Shown in pieces: positions 32,204 to 41,186 of a stretch of 45,809 bases of DNA; within the stretch, counting starts at the first letter, position 1, and each line of letters opens with the position of its first letter. Both the position numbers and the translations under genes were made by a program. Below the pieces are notes generated by a model. The model did no database searches, had not been told where the DNA came from, and saw nothing but the letters and a program-made list of their open reading frames with translations. The stretch is from Clostridium sp. UBA699 (GTDB taxonomy: Bacteria > Bacillota > Clostridia > Clostridiales > Clostridiaceae): contig DBML01000008.1 in assembly GCA_002298915.1 (NCBI GenBank), positions 205,972 to 251,780 of the forward strand. The letters are read 5' to 3'.

Positions 32204-33433
32204 TTATGCAACAGCCCTTTCCTTGCCAAGCTCCTGCTTCTTGAACTGCACGTTCACGTAGATAGCTATGAGGATGCCGACGAGGGTAACTCCCATGTTC
32301 AGAAGCACTACGTAGAGCGGGCCGTTTTCTGCGCCGCCTGCCTTTGAAAGCATTCCAGCTATGTTGAGGATTATGAAGTTGGCCAAGCTTGAAGCTATCA
32401 TGACTATTGAGGTGATCTTACCCTTGTGCATCGGGAAGAACGAGTTGGCAGTTGAAACCGCCAGCTGTAGCACTCCGCCGGCCGCAGCATATCCGAGAAC
32501 GAAGCCTGCAACAAGGCATATCCCAGGGGTCCTCACCATATACACTATGGCAAGCATAGCGAATGAAATGGCCGGGTAGATGACGAGCACATGCACTGGC
32601 TTGAGAAGCTTTTTGACGAGCACCGCGGTCACGAGGACGGCTGCCATTGTGCCCATGGCATAGTATGACTGGATGTCCTTAGGGTTAGCCAAGCCATAGA
32701 GCTTGCCCAACTCCTGGTTGCAGTTGAGCCAGAGCTGGAAAGTCGAAGTTATTGTGAAGCCCAGCGATATGACAGCTATGCTTACAGGTGTGAATTTCAT
32801 CTTTTCCGGCTTTGCCTTAGCACCTTCAGCTGCTCCTGAAACAACGTTTCTTGGAGGGAACGGCGCGAAAGCTATGAGCAGCCCATCGATGGCCAGTGCT
32901 GCCCCGGCTACGAAGAATATTGTGGTGTAGGTCATCGCTGATGCAGCGACAAAACCTATAACGAAAGGAAGCACGAACTGTCCAATCGAAATAGAGAACT
33001 TTGTGAACATGTTGGCAACGTCGCCTGACTCTGTGAATATCTCGAGGAGTGTAGGTGTGACGCAGGTGTCAAGGAACGAGTTTGCTGCTCCTCCGAGGAG
33101 CGCGAATACATATGCCACGGACATGTTCGGCGCCATCACTATTCCTACGAAGTAAGCGATGTAGAGAACTATTCCGATAAGGCCCGAGATCCTTCTCCCG
33201 AACTTGTCTGAGAGAGGTCCTGCGATCGGAAGCGTTATCAGACGCCCAAGTCCAAGCGCTGCGATAACCGCTAGCACGATGCTTACGTCAAACGCTCCTG
33301 TTGCGAGTTTTTCTGCGCCCCAAGCGCCTGCGAAGCTCTGCTTGTACTGTCCCAGGATGGATACGCCGATACCGTGTATGAAGTAGGTGAAGTACAGTGC
33401 CAGCGCGGTTGGAAGATACTTTTTTGTGTTCAT
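32204..33433 (-). CDS. MFS transporter, YdiN-like, copy 1
   Basis: This 409-residue protein has about 12 membrane helices. It closely resembles E. coli YdiN/YdiM: YFTYFIHGIGVS, GLGRLITLPIAGPLSDKFGRR and GYAAAGGVLQLAVSTANSFFP all have direct counterparts there. In E. coli these genes lie next to ydiB-aroD, so a hydroaromatic acid such as quinate or shikimate is a plausible substrate; this is inference. It follows ene-reductase copy 2 on the same strand by 113 bases, with a hairpin between. The RBS AAGGGG precedes the ATG. Confidence 0.87.
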   Translation of the reverse strand: MNTKKYLPTALALYFTYFIHGIGVSILGQYKQSFAGAWGAEKLATGAFDVSIVLAVIAALGLGRLITLPIAGPLSDKFGRRISGLIGIVLYIAYFVGIVMAPNMSVAYVFALLGGAANSFLDTCVTPTLLEIFTESGDVANMFTKFSISIGQFVLPFVIGFVAASAMTYTTIFFVAGAALAIDGLLIAFAPFPPRNVVSGAAEGAKAKPEKMKFTPVSIAVISLGFTITSTFQLWLNCNQELGKLYGLANPKDIQSYYAMGTMAAVLVTAVLVKKLLKPVHVLVIYPAISFAMLAIVYMVRTPGICLVAGFVLGYAAAGGVLQLAVSTANSFFPMHKGKITSIVMIASSLANFIILNIAGMLSKAGGAENGPLYVVLLNMGVTLVGILIAIYVNVQFKKQELGKERAVA

Positions 33434-33483
33434 CTTTCTTTTCCCCTTTTTTTGTTAATTTTATAACTTTTTATGATTGCATT

Positions 33484-33512
33484 AATGGGCTGGATGTAAT
33501 CATCCAACCCAT
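33484..33512 (-). repeat. Intercistronic hairpin between ene-reductase 2 and MFS 1
   Basis: ATGGGTTGGATG/CATCCAGCCCAT stem with an ATTA loop. No T-run follows, so it is more likely an mRNA stability or processing element than a full terminator. Confidence 0.55.
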
Positions 33513-33546
33513 GTTGACAAGGTTAAAATGTTACTTTGAGAATCTA

Positions 33547-35469
33547 TTACAGGCTTGCCACAACATCGAATGCCTCTTTAGTCGCATCCAGCGCTTTCCT
33601 TGCCCTTGCTGCGTCCCCTATAACGAAGGTTTCCGGAACTATCTTCCTGATCTCTTCGCTTACAGGGTCGTGGTTCCTTGCTCCCATTGCAAGCACCACC
33701 GAGTCGAAGCCGTCTATGACCTTCTCGCTTCCGTCGGTGTCCGTGTAGGCTACTCCGCCCTCGAAGAACCTTGCAACCTTGGCCCCGGTAACGCAGCCGA
33801 TGTTGTATTCTGCGAAGTCCTTCATGAGGAACACCCTGTGTTCCGATATTACGTCCGCTGCGACAGCGTCACGCATCTCGATTACTGTCACGTCGTGGTG
33901 CTGTTCTCCCAGGAACGCCGCTGTCTCTGCCCCTACCATTCCCCCTCCTACAACGAGGACCTTCTTGCCGCAGGCTTCTTTTCCTGCAAGCAGGTCCACC
34001 GCATGTATCAGGCCTGATTCGTTAATTCCCGGTATAGGGAGAACAAGCGGCCTTGCGCCCGTGGCCACAATCACCGCATCAGGAGCAGCTTCCCTTGCAA
34101 GCTGTGGAGTAACTTCCGTGTTCATCACAATCCTTACTCCGTTCAGCTCGCATTTCCTCACATAGCTTCTTACCATGTTTGTCAGGTCGCCTTTTCCCGG
34201 AGGGAACGCCGCGAGCCTCATCTGTCCGCCAAGCGTGTTTGATGCTTCGTATACCGTTACGTCATGGCCCCTCTCTGCTGCAAGTGCTGCAGCGTAGAGT
34301 CCGGCTACTCCGCCTCCCGCAACCATGAGCTTCTTTGGCTTCTCTGCAGGCTTGACCGCCCCCTCATGTCCGACCTGCGGGTTCACGAGGCATGTTATAG
34401 GCTGTCCCTGGAACATGTTCGGAACGCAACCCTGCAGGCACGCTATGCACGGATTCAGCTCGTCGAGCTTCCCTGCTGCAGCCTTGTTAGGAGTGTGCGG
34501 GTCTGCAATGCTCTGGCGTCCGAAGGCCACTAGGTCTGCTCTTCCTTCCCTAACCATAAGCTCTGCGAAGTGGGGTTCCGTATAACGTCCAACCGTTATT
34601 ACAGGTATGCTGACAGCTCTCTTTATCTCGGTCGCGTGGTCAGCGTTGAGTCCGCTGTGGAGCACTGTAGGAGCCCACATGTACTGGTCTCTTATGTGCA
34701 CCGCTCTTGAAACGTGGATCGCATCTGCTCCGAAGTCCTCGAGGCTGGCGGCAATGGCCGCGCTGTCGTGGACGTCAAGTCCGCCGTCGACCTCGTCTGC
34801 CCCGTTTATTCGGCACAGCACCGCAATCGAGTGTCCCGCCTTTTTGCGTATGTTCTCTATTATAAGCCTTACTATTCTTATCCTGTTTTCGAAGCAGCCT
34901 CCGAACTCGTCCACCCTCTTGTTTGTCCTGGGTGATAGGAAGCTGCTCACCAGGTAGCCGTGCGCGCAGTGGACTTCCACCGCATCGATTCCGGCTTTCT
35001 TGGCCCTCAGCGCTGCATCTCCGTAGAACTCGACGAGCTGGAATATCTCTTCCCTTGTCAGCTCCTCTGGTGTGTCTTTGCCGAATACTGAAGGTATCGC
35101 CGAAGCTGACTTTATAGGGTGCCCTGCCACCTTTGCGTTTCCGTCAGGACCTGCGTGCTGGAGCTGCACGGATACTTTCGCGCCTTCTGCATGGCAGGCG
35201 TCGACAACCTTCCTGAAGCTTTCTATGGTGCTGTCGCTGAAAAGGCATGGCTTTCGCGCTCCGCCTTTTGCGAAGGGAGAAACAACCGTCGCCTCGAATG
35301 TTATCAGTCCGAATCCGCCTCTGGCACGTTCACGGTAGTACGCCAGAGACCTTTCGCTCATGGTTCCGTCTGTGTTTGCAAAGTTGTTTCCCATAGGCGA
35401 AACGACGAAACGGTTTGGAACCTCCATCGGCCCTATCTTTATTGGTTGGAACATAGCCTTAAATTTCAT
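33547..35469 (-). CDS. Old-yellow-enzyme-family ene-reductase with 4Fe-4S and FAD domains, copy 2
   Basis: This 640-residue protein has the same three-part layout as copy 1: FMN barrel (QLQHAGPDGNAK, VEVHCAHGYLVSSFLSP), cluster site CIACLQGC...C (about 340-360), and FAD/NAD(P)H domain (MVAGGGVAGLYAA, VLVVGGGMVGAETA). It is clearly diverged from copy 1, so the two probably act on different substrates or steps. I chose the ATG at 35469 behind AAAGGTGG. Its promoter carries the shared CTATGG box. Confidence 0.87.
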   Translation of the reverse strand: MKFKAMFQPIKIGPMEVPNRFVVSPMGNNFANTDGTMSERSLAYYRERARGGFGLITFEATVVSPFAKGGARKPCLFSDSTIESFRKVVDACHAEGAKVSVQLQHAGPDGNAKVAGHPIKSASAIPSVFGKDTPEELTREEIFQLVEFYGDAALRAKKAGIDAVEVHCAHGYLVSSFLSPRTNKRVDEFGGCFENRIRIVRLIIENIRKKAGHSIAVLCRINGADEVDGGLDVHDSAAIAASLEDFGADAIHVSRAVHIRDQYMWAPTVLHSGLNADHATEIKRAVSIPVITVGRYTEPHFAELMVREGRADLVAFGRQSIADPHTPNKAAAGKLDELNPCIACLQGCVPNMFQGQPITCLVNPQVGHEGAVKPAEKPKKLMVAGGGVAGLYAAALAAERGHDVTVYEASNTLGGQMRLAAFPPGKGDLTNMVRSYVRKCELNGVRIVMNTEVTPQLAREAAPDAVIVATGARPLVLPIPGINESGLIHAVDLLAGKEACGKKVLVVGGGMVGAETAAFLGEQHHDVTVIEMRDAVAADVISEHRVFLMKDFAEYNIGCVTGAKVARFFEGGVAYTDTDGSEKVIDGFDSVVLAMGARNHDPVSEEIRKIVPETFVIGDAARARKALDATKEAFDVVASL

Positions 35470-35576
35470 TGAATTTAATACCACCTTTTTCTAATATCGT
35501 TTTCAAGACAAGCTTGTTAATTAATTAATTTTCACGTTTACTTACTAAAAATTTATCAAACTTCATTTACGACCTT

Positions 35577-35631
35577 ATTATATTACACGGAATTATAGAA
35601 AACAAATTGATAAGTTTCCCAAAATCCATAG
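35577..35631 (-). promoter_or_regulatory. LysR-type operator and promoter of ene-reductase 2-MFS 1
   Basis: A CTATGGAT box starts at 35631 on the minus strand, 26 bases before the -35 TTGTTT (35600-35605), with a 17-base spacer to TATAAT (35577-35582). The TTATCAATTTGTTTTCTATA core (20 bases) is also found, with one extra match run, upstream of aroE2. Confidence 0.7.
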
Positions 35632-35660
35632 TTTTCTTTTATGGTTTTAGGCGAAAAAAG

Positions 35661-35680
35661 GCCGGCATGAAAATGCCGGC
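35661..35680 (-). terminator. Intrinsic terminator after LysR copy 2
   Basis: GCCGGCAT-TTTC-ATGCCGGC hairpin followed by CTTTTTT on the minus strand. Confidence 0.85.
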
Positions 35681-35691
35681 TTATTCCTCTT

Positions 35692-36576
35692 CTATTGATT
35701 TTTCGATTTTGAAACCACGAACTCCATCAGCTCGTTGACAACTGGCGGCAGATATCTCCCCTTCAGCATCGCCATGTAGAAGTTCCTCTCCCACTTTGGG
35801 CTCGAGATCTTCAGCGCCTTAAGGTTCATGGAGCCCAGTATAGGCATGTTGGGGCATACAGCTATCCCGAAGCCGTTCGCCACAAGCCCTGCCGCAACCT
35901 CGTCCTCCTCGACCTCGTAGGCAACCTGCGGCATTGCGCCGATCTGCCTGAAGATGCCTTCAATTATGACCCTCAGGCCGCTCTTTTTCGAGAAAACTAT
36001 CTGCGGGTATGGAAGCGTGTCGGAAAGGTCGACCGAGTCCCTCTCCGCAAGCGGATGGTCCAGCGGCACAATCAGGACCAGATCCTGCTTTGCCATCGGT
36101 ATGAATTCGATTTCAGGCTCCGTATCGAATTTTGAGCAGAACGCAATGTCGTACTTCTTGTCCTTGAGCCCCTGGATAAGGTCAGCCGTCACGCCGGAAT
36201 GGAAATGGAATTCGATAGCCTTGTCCTTGTGCAGCTCCATGAACTCATGCACTATCCTTGGTATGTAGTCCGTTCCCAGAGTCCTCAGGAATGCAAGGTC
36301 TATGCGCCCTTCCCCGGTGCTTGTCATCTTCAGGTTTTTAACGCCTTCATCCAGGACCTGCAGCGATTTCTCCACTTCCTTGAGGAACATTTTTCCGCTC
36401 TTCGTAAGGACTATGTTCCTTCCGTCCTTTTCAAAAAGAGGGACCCCAAGCTCCTCCTCGAGGGACGAGATAGCATGGCTCAGACTCGGCTGTGTGATCA
36501 TCAATTCTTTTGAAGCTTTAGTGTAGTGCTCAAGGTGTGCTAAAGTTACAAAATAACGCAAATGATATAAATTCAC
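35692..36576 (-). CDS. LysR-type transcriptional regulator, copy 2 (hydroaromatic cluster)
   Basis: This 294-residue LysR protein is paralogous to copy 1. The winged helix is HLRYFVTLAHLEHYTKASKEL with QPSLSHAISSLEEELG; the effector domain follows from about residue 90. It is transcribed away from aroE2-ABM, with the shared operator in between. It starts with GTG behind AGGTAG. One or both regulators probably recognise the four CTATRRAT promoters; which one binds which site is not determined. Confidence 0.9.
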   Translation of the reverse strand: MNLYHLRYFVTLAHLEHYTKASKELMITQPSLSHAISSLEEELGVPLFEKDGRNIVLTKSGKMFLKEVEKSLQVLDEGVKNLKMTSTGEGRIDLAFLRTLGTDYIPRIVHEFMELHKDKAIEFHFHSGVTADLIQGLKDKKYDIAFCSKFDTEPEIEFIPMAKQDLVLIVPLDHPLAERDSVDLSDTLPYPQIVFSKKSGLRVIIEGIFRQIGAMPQVAYEVEEDEVAAGLVANGFGIAVCPNMPILGSMNLKALKISSPKWERNFYMAMLKGRYLPPVVNELMEFVVSKSKNQ

Positions 36577-36635
36577 ATTGGCTACCTGCTTTCTTGTATT
36601 TTTTGTTTTATTATAGCATTAACTATATTCAAAAT

Positions 36636-36690
36636 CTATGAATTGTTACAATATTATCAATTTGTTTTCTATAGTTTGCTGTAATATAAT
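36636..36690 (+). promoter_or_regulatory. LysR-type operator and promoter of aroE2-ABM
   Basis: A CTATGAATTG box starts at 36636, 26 bases before -35 TTGTTT (36662-36667), then a 17-base spacer and TATAAT (36685-36690). Confidence 0.7.
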
Positions 36691-36750
36691 GAACATGGTA
36701 AAAAGTATGTCTGATATTTGACGAACTATTTGTATTTTGGAGGTAATTTT

Positions 36751-37620
36751 ATGGAAAGTCGTATTTCGGGAAAGACACGCATGCTGGGTATAATAGGCAC
36801 TCCGGTGGACCACTCTAAGTCCCCGGTGATGTACAACTACAGCTTCGCAAAAGCAGGGATAGACTATGCCTACTTAGCCTTTGACATAGCCGAAGATAAA
36901 GTTCCCGATGCAATAGCAGCGATAAAAACATTCGACATGAGGGGTGCGAACGTGACAATGCCGTGCAAGAGCGCAGTAGTAAGGTTCATGGACGAGCTGT
37001 CACCGGCAGCGAGAATCACCGGCGCAGTTAACACGATAGTCAACGAGAACGGGAAACTCACGGGGCACATGACAGACGGCATCGGGTTCGTGCGCAGCCT
37101 CAAGGAGAACGACGTGGAAATTAAGGGCAAGAAGATAACTGTGATAGGAACAGGCGGCGCAGGGACAGCCATACAGGTCCAGTGCGCGCTGGACGGGGCT
37201 AGGGAGATTGCCGTGTTCAACATGAAGGACTCATTCTTCGACAGAGCACGTGAAACATTTGAAAAGGTGAAAAAAGAAGCGACCGGGTGTATACTTAACA
37301 TATACGACCTTGAGGACAAGGCAAAGCTGAAAGAGGAAATCGCTGAAAGCGACATACTTCTCAACGCCACAAGGGTCGGCATGCATCCGATGGAGGACGA
37401 GAGCGTCATTTCGGACACAAGTGTCTTCAGAAAGGACCTTGTAGTCGTTGACTGCATCTACAACCCTGCCAGGACGAAGTTCCTAGCCGATGCTGAAGCT
37501 GCTGGAAGCAAGACGATAAACGGCCTCGGAATGCTGCTTTGGCAGGGTGCGGAATGCTTCAACCTGTACACCGGCCTTGAGATGCCCACCTCGGAGGTGG
37601 AAGAACTATTTTTCAAATAG
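36751..37620 (+). CDS. YdiB-type quinate/shikimate dehydrogenase, copy 2
   Basis: This 289-residue paralogue of the 27545 gene keeps DHSKSPVMYN, NVTMPCKSA (catalytic Lys), AVNTIVNENG, IGTGGAGTA, FNMKDSFFDRA and GLGMLLWQGAE, again closest in pattern to YdiB. The usual NTDG is MTDG here, so both paralogues lack the Asn while keeping the catalytic Asp. The RBS GGAGG precedes the ATG; an upstream TTG in frame has no such site. The ABM gene follows 15 bases later. Confidence 0.88.
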   Translation: MESRISGKTRMLGIIGTPVDHSKSPVMYNYSFAKAGIDYAYLAFDIAEDKVPDAIAAIKTFDMRGANVTMPCKSAVVRFMDELSPAARITGAVNTIVNENGKLTGHMTDGIGFVRSLKENDVEIKGKKITVIGTGGAGTAIQVQCALDGAREIAVFNMKDSFFDRARETFEKVKKEATGCILNIYDLEDKAKLKEEIAESDILLNATRVGMHPMEDESVISDTSVFRKDLVVVDCIYNPARTKFLADAEAAGSKTINGLGMLLWQGAECFNLYTGLEMPTSEVEELFFK

Positions 37621-37635
37621 AAGGAGATTTTGATT

Positions 37636-37920
37636 ATGAAATTGGTATCTAAGAGAATCGTTAAGGAAGGCCAGGTCGACTGCTTCATAAATATTTTCAC
37701 CGACCTCGCCGAACCATCAAGGGCAGAGGAAGGTTGCATCTCCTATGAGCTGTTCCAGGATCAGGCGGATCCAAGGGTGTTTGCCATAATAGAGGAATGG
37801 TCCGGCCAGGGCGCTCTCGACAGGCACAGGAAGGAAGAGCACTTCGTCAAGATGGTGCCTATGCTCGATGAGCTCACAGAAAAGAAGCTCGATTTCAACC
37901 TGTACGACAAAGTAGTATAA
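37636..37920 (+). CDS. ABM-domain (YgiN-like) small protein
   Basis: This 94-residue protein has the antibiotic biosynthesis monooxygenase fold: EGCISYELFQDQADP, FAIIEEWSGQGALDRHRKEEHF. Members include quinol monooxygenases and cofactor-free enzymes, and some have no oxygenase activity. In a likely strict anaerobe O2 use is doubtful, so it may act on a ring intermediate by another chemistry or be a binding protein. The RBS AAGGAG precedes the ATG. It is the second gene of the aroE2 operon. Confidence 0.82.
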   Translation: MKLVSKRIVKEGQVDCFINIFTDLAEPSRAEEGCISYELFQDQADPRVFAIIEEWSGQGALDRHRKEEHFVKMVPMLDELTEKKLDFNLYDKVV

Positions 37921-37931
37921 TGAATCAAGCT

Positions 37932-37971
37932 AAAGAAGAGGATTGCCGCTGCTAGGCGACTCCTCTTCTTT
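37932..37971 (+). terminator. Intrinsic terminator after aroE2-ABM
   Basis: AAAGAAGAGGA/TCCTCTTCTTT stem with an inner GCC/GGC arm, followed by T6. Confidence 0.8.
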
Positions 37972-38090
37972 TTTGTTTTTTCTGCCTCAGTATACAAATT
38001 TATCCCGCGGATATATAATGGAATCGTGATATGCTTTTGGCATAATTCATCCCATGCTTCAAAGATCTGTGTAACGGAGGATTAACACAT

Positions 38091-38570
38091 ATGAAGAGGT
38101 CTATCATAGCGGCTTTTGGTATTATATCAGTGTGTTCGGTAATTTTTATCAGCACAAGATTCTCTCCGCTTAAAGAGCCTGCCAGTAACAATATTCTTTC
38201 GTCTCCTATTGTTATGGGGGAAAGCTTGTATACATTGTCTGAACTAAACATTGATAATAATATATTCAACTCAAAGTATCATTTAGTGTTTACCGGAAAA
38301 ATCCCGGATGTAACAGTTAAAGATTTAGAGTCAATGAAAGCATTCATTTCGCTGACACCCCCTCCATATGTTACCTTTTCAGATGAAGGGGTAGAACACC
38401 GTTTAGAGATGGATAGCCTTGTATTCACTCACGTTGATGACGCATTTAAACTGGAATATTATTACAAGTTGCCTAAGGATGCGGCTCACATTACAGTTAC
38501 ATTGACATATAAAAACAAAGAGGGAAAAAATGCAGAATTTACAACTTCCCCGATCGCTACAAAAAAATAA
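38091..38570 (+). CDS. Membrane-anchored hypothetical protein
   Basis: This 159-residue protein has an N-terminal hydrophobic segment (about 4-22, IIAAFGIISVCSVIFIS) as signal or anchor. The rest seems beta-rich and extracytoplasmic. No family is recognised. Its coding is visibly more AT-rich than the neighbours, with many ATA/TTA codons, suggesting later acquisition or low expression. The RBS CGGAGG precedes the ATG, a TATAAT lies at 38014-38019, and a terminator follows, so it stands alone. It may be a partner of the two-component system downstream, but nothing in the sequence proves that. Confidence 0.65.
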   Translation: MKRSIIAAFGIISVCSVIFISTRFSPLKEPASNNILSSPIVMGESLYTLSELNIDNNIFNSKYHLVFTGKIPDVTVKDLESMKAFISLTPPPYVTFSDEGVEHRLEMDSLVFTHVDDAFKLEYYYKLPKDAAHITVTLTYKNKEGKNAEFTTSPIATKK

Positions 38571-38589
38571 ATTCATAAAGTCATGAAAC

Positions 38590-38612
38590 AAAGGGGCATT
38601 TTTGCCCCTTTA
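38590..38612 (+). terminator. Intrinsic terminator after the 38091 gene
   Basis: AAAGGGGC/GCCCCTTT hairpin with a T-rich loop and short T tail. Confidence 0.7.
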
Positions 38613-38652
38613 TAAATGTCGAAAAAAAGGTCATATGTAACATCCGTTTGGC

Positions 38653-38670
38653 TTAAGAAATATTTAAGAA
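38653..38670 (+). promoter_or_regulatory. 11-bp-spaced direct repeat upstream of the two-component operon
   Basis: TTAAGAA occurs at 38653-38659 and 38664-38670, 11 bases apart, the half-site spacing typical of OmpR/PhoB-type regulators. Possible autoregulation site. Confidence 0.35.
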
Positions 38671-38740
38671 TTTAATCAGGTTGTTTGTAAGTTTTGTCCT
38701 GTACCATGAGAGTATAGGCTTTGATTGGAGGATTCACCTA

Positions 38741-39442
38741 ATGGAAAATGCAAAAATTCTGGTTGTCGATGATGACAGGGAGATAGCTACAGCTATCGAA
38801 AAGCTCCTCATAATTGAGGGCTTCGGTGTTGTGAAAGCAGGCAACGGCCTTGAGGCTCTTGACGAGCTCTGCTCCGGAGGGATACACCTTATCATACTCG
38901 ATGTCATGATGCCGAAGCTTGACGGTCTTTCTACAACGCTGAAGATAAGGGAGGACAAGAACATCCCCATAATAATACTTTCAGCAAAATCCGAAGACAG
39001 CGACAAGATACTGGGGCTTTCAATGGGCGCCGATGACTACGTCACGAAGCCCTTCAACCCTCAGGAGCTTGTCGCCAGGGTAAAGAGCCAGCTCAGGCGG
39101 TACATGCGCCTTGGCTACATGGGAAGCAGCCCGCATTCGTCTCAGATCAGCTTGGGCGGCCTGTTCCTTGACAAGGCCTGCAAGCTCCTATCCGTGGACG
39201 GAGAAGCGGTGAAGCTGACAGCAAAGGAGTATGGAATAATTGAGCTTCTCATGGAGAATGCAGGTATAGTTTTTTCCGCAGAGAAGATCTACGAGGCGGT
39301 GTGGCAGGAGGCTGCATATTCGGTGGAGAACACCGTAATGGTGCACATACGGCGCATCCGCGAGAAGATCGAGATCAATCCTAAAGAGCCTAAATACTTG
39401 AAGGTGGTGTGGGGAATTGGCTACAAAATTGAAAAGCTTTAG
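38741..39442 (+). CDS. OmpR/PhoB-family response regulator
   Basis: This 233-residue regulator has a receiver domain: acidic pocket VVDDDRE, phosphorylated Asp in LIILDVMMPKLDG, and the conserved Lys in VTKPFNPQE. A C-terminal winged helix follows (about 130-230, LTAKEYGIIELLM ... VHIRRIREKIE). The RBS TTGGAGG precedes the ATG. Its last codons overlap the histidine kinase gene by 26 bases, so the pair is translationally coupled. Confidence 0.93.
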   Translation: MENAKILVVDDDREIATAIEKLLIIEGFGVVKAGNGLEALDELCSGGIHLIILDVMMPKLDGLSTTLKIREDKNIPIIILSAKSEDSDKILGLSMGADDYVTKPFNPQELVARVKSQLRRYMRLGYMGSSPHSSQISLGGLFLDKACKLLSVDGEAVKLTAKEYGIIELLMENAGIVFSAEKIYEAVWQEAAYSVENTVMVHIRRIREKIEINPKEPKYLKVVWGIGYKIEKL

Positions 39443-41171
39443 CAGGAGCAAACCTGCCAAATTCACGGCGTTCATCCTCGCCGTGGTATCAGTATCACTA
39501 TCTGTCGCGCTGTCTCAGTACTTACTGTCCAAGAATTCCAACCCGGAATCGCTGTTTGTGAAGGAGTACAGGCAGAGCAGCACTTTCATCCACGAGGATG
39601 TTTACGGGGCGTTCAATTCGTCCCAGGAAATACTTGCGAATGGCTCAGCGCCTGAGGGCCTGCCTTATTACTACTACATATCGGACGGGAGCCGTACGTA
39701 CACAAACGCGGAAAGTTCGGAGAGGAGCTATTTCGAAAAGTACGAAAAGGCTTTCTATTCCTTTGAGAAGGGCTCCTGGTCCGTCGGGGCAAAGACCTAT
39801 GACATCCCGATGTACAGCGGCTTCAGCAGCACCTCGACCGCTTACGCTGCGTTTCCGGACGAGTACCTTGCCTCTAAGCAAAAGGCGTGGGACGCCTACA
39901 GGGCCGAGCTTTTACCAATTGCGGCCGGTATCGCTTTCTTCGCTGTTCTTGCGCTGGTAATGGTGGTATTCTCAGCGGCGGTTGCCGGAAGGCTTCCAGA
40001 AGACGAGGAGCTGCATCCCGGTATGGCCGACAGGATCTATACCGACATTCTCCTATGCGGATTCGTTCCGACAGGTCTTGCATGGCTTTCAGGGCTTGGG
40101 TTAGGCGGGGGCCTGCCTCAGCTTCTATCCCTTCTTTGGACGGGTGTTCTCACAGCTCTTGTGACAGCCCTTTGCGGAATAATCTTCCTTTCGCTCGTGC
40201 GCAGGCTCAAAGCGAGGAAGCTTATGAGGCAGAGCTTCATCTACACTGCCGCGGAAAAAGCTTACGACTTCCTCAGGAGCCTTTTCGACGGTAGAAGGTT
40301 TAGGAAATACCCCCTGACCAGATCGCTTTTCTACAGGCAGCTGGTGTTTATTGCAGCAAGCCTGTTCCTGGTATTCGTCACGCTCGCTTTCTGGCCTGCT
40401 TTCATACTGGAAGCGGTGGTCATCTACTGGTACATCCAGGGGAACAACAGGAGCTTTGAAGAGATAAACAAGGGTTTCAGCGATAGCCTGGAGGAGCAGA
40501 TGAAGGCCGAGAGGATGAAGATCGACCTTGTGACGAATGTGTCGCATGACCTGAAAACGCCGCTTACCTCGATAATCAGCTACGTGGACCTGCTTTCGAA
40601 GGAAGAAAGCCTTTCGGAAACTGCGAGGGACTACGTTAACATTCTCGGTGAAAAGTCTGACAGGCTTAAGCACATCGTAGCAGACCTCTTCGACCTGGCA
40701 AAAAGCACCAGCGGGGACATATCCCTGGATCTTGAGACAATCGACATCAAAAAGCTGCTTGAGCAGACTCTCGGCGACATGCAGGATGAAATAGAGGCTT
40801 CAGGCCTACAGGTTGTGACAAGGCTTCCAGACCATCCGGTGGTAATCACCTCAGACGGAAAGAAGCTCTACAGGGTGTTCCAGAACGTTCTGGACAACGC
40901 CCTCAAATACTCGCTGAAGGGCACCCGAATTTTTGTCGAACTGACTGAGGAAAGCGGGAGGGTTCAGGCTTCGGTAAAAAACATAGCCGCCTACGAGATG
41001 GATTTCAGCGAAGAAGAGATACTCCAGCGCTTCAGCAGGGGTGACAAGTCCAGAACCACAGAAGGAAGCGGTCTCGGCCTCTCGATTGCAGAAAGCTTCA
41101 CCAGAGTTTGCGGCGGAAAACTCAAGGTTGATATCGACGGCGACCTGTTCAAGGTCGCAGTATCCTTCTAG
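39417..41171 (+). CDS. Multi-pass sensor histidine kinase
   Basis: This 584-residue kinase has an N-terminal membrane helix (about 15-37), an extracytoplasmic region (about 40-160) and several more helices (about 165-193, 205-265, 305-342). The dimerisation/phosphoacceptor motif is NVSHDLKTPLTSIISY (His near 373). The ATPase domain has FQNVLDNALKYS and GSGLGLSIAESF. There is no clear HAMP domain. The extra helices differ from simple two-helix sensors and may sense the membrane. It starts with TTG behind AAGGTGG inside the regulator gene. Confidence 0.9.
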   Translation: MATKLKSFSRSKPAKFTAFILAVVSVSLSVALSQYLLSKNSNPESLFVKEYRQSSTFIHEDVYGAFNSSQEILANGSAPEGLPYYYYISDGSRTYTNAESSERSYFEKYEKAFYSFEKGSWSVGAKTYDIPMYSGFSSTSTAYAAFPDEYLASKQKAWDAYRAELLPIAAGIAFFAVLALVMVVFSAAVAGRLPEDEELHPGMADRIYTDILLCGFVPTGLAWLSGLGLGGGLPQLLSLLWTGVLTALVTALCGIIFLSLVRRLKARKLMRQSFIYTAAEKAYDFLRSLFDGRRFRKYPLTRSLFYRQLVFIAASLFLVFVTLAFWPAFILEAVVIYWYIQGNNRSFEEINKGFSDSLEEQMKAERMKIDLVTNVSHDLKTPLTSIISYVDLLSKEESLSETARDYVNILGEKSDRLKHIVADLFDLAKSTSGDISLDLETIDIKKLLEQTLGDMQDEIEASGLQVVTRLPDHPVVITSDGKKLYRVFQNVLDNALKYSLKGTRIFVELTEESGRVQASVKNIAAYEMDFSEEEILQRFSRGDKSRTTEGSGLGLSIAESFTRVCGGKLKVDIDGDLFKVAVSF

Positions 41172-41186
41172 CCTCAAAAAATATTT

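Noticed and set aside
38617..38623. Spo0A box (TGTCGAA) upstream of the two-component operon
   Set aside because: A 7-base match is expected about five or six times by chance in a window of this size on both strands, and nothing about its position supports it.
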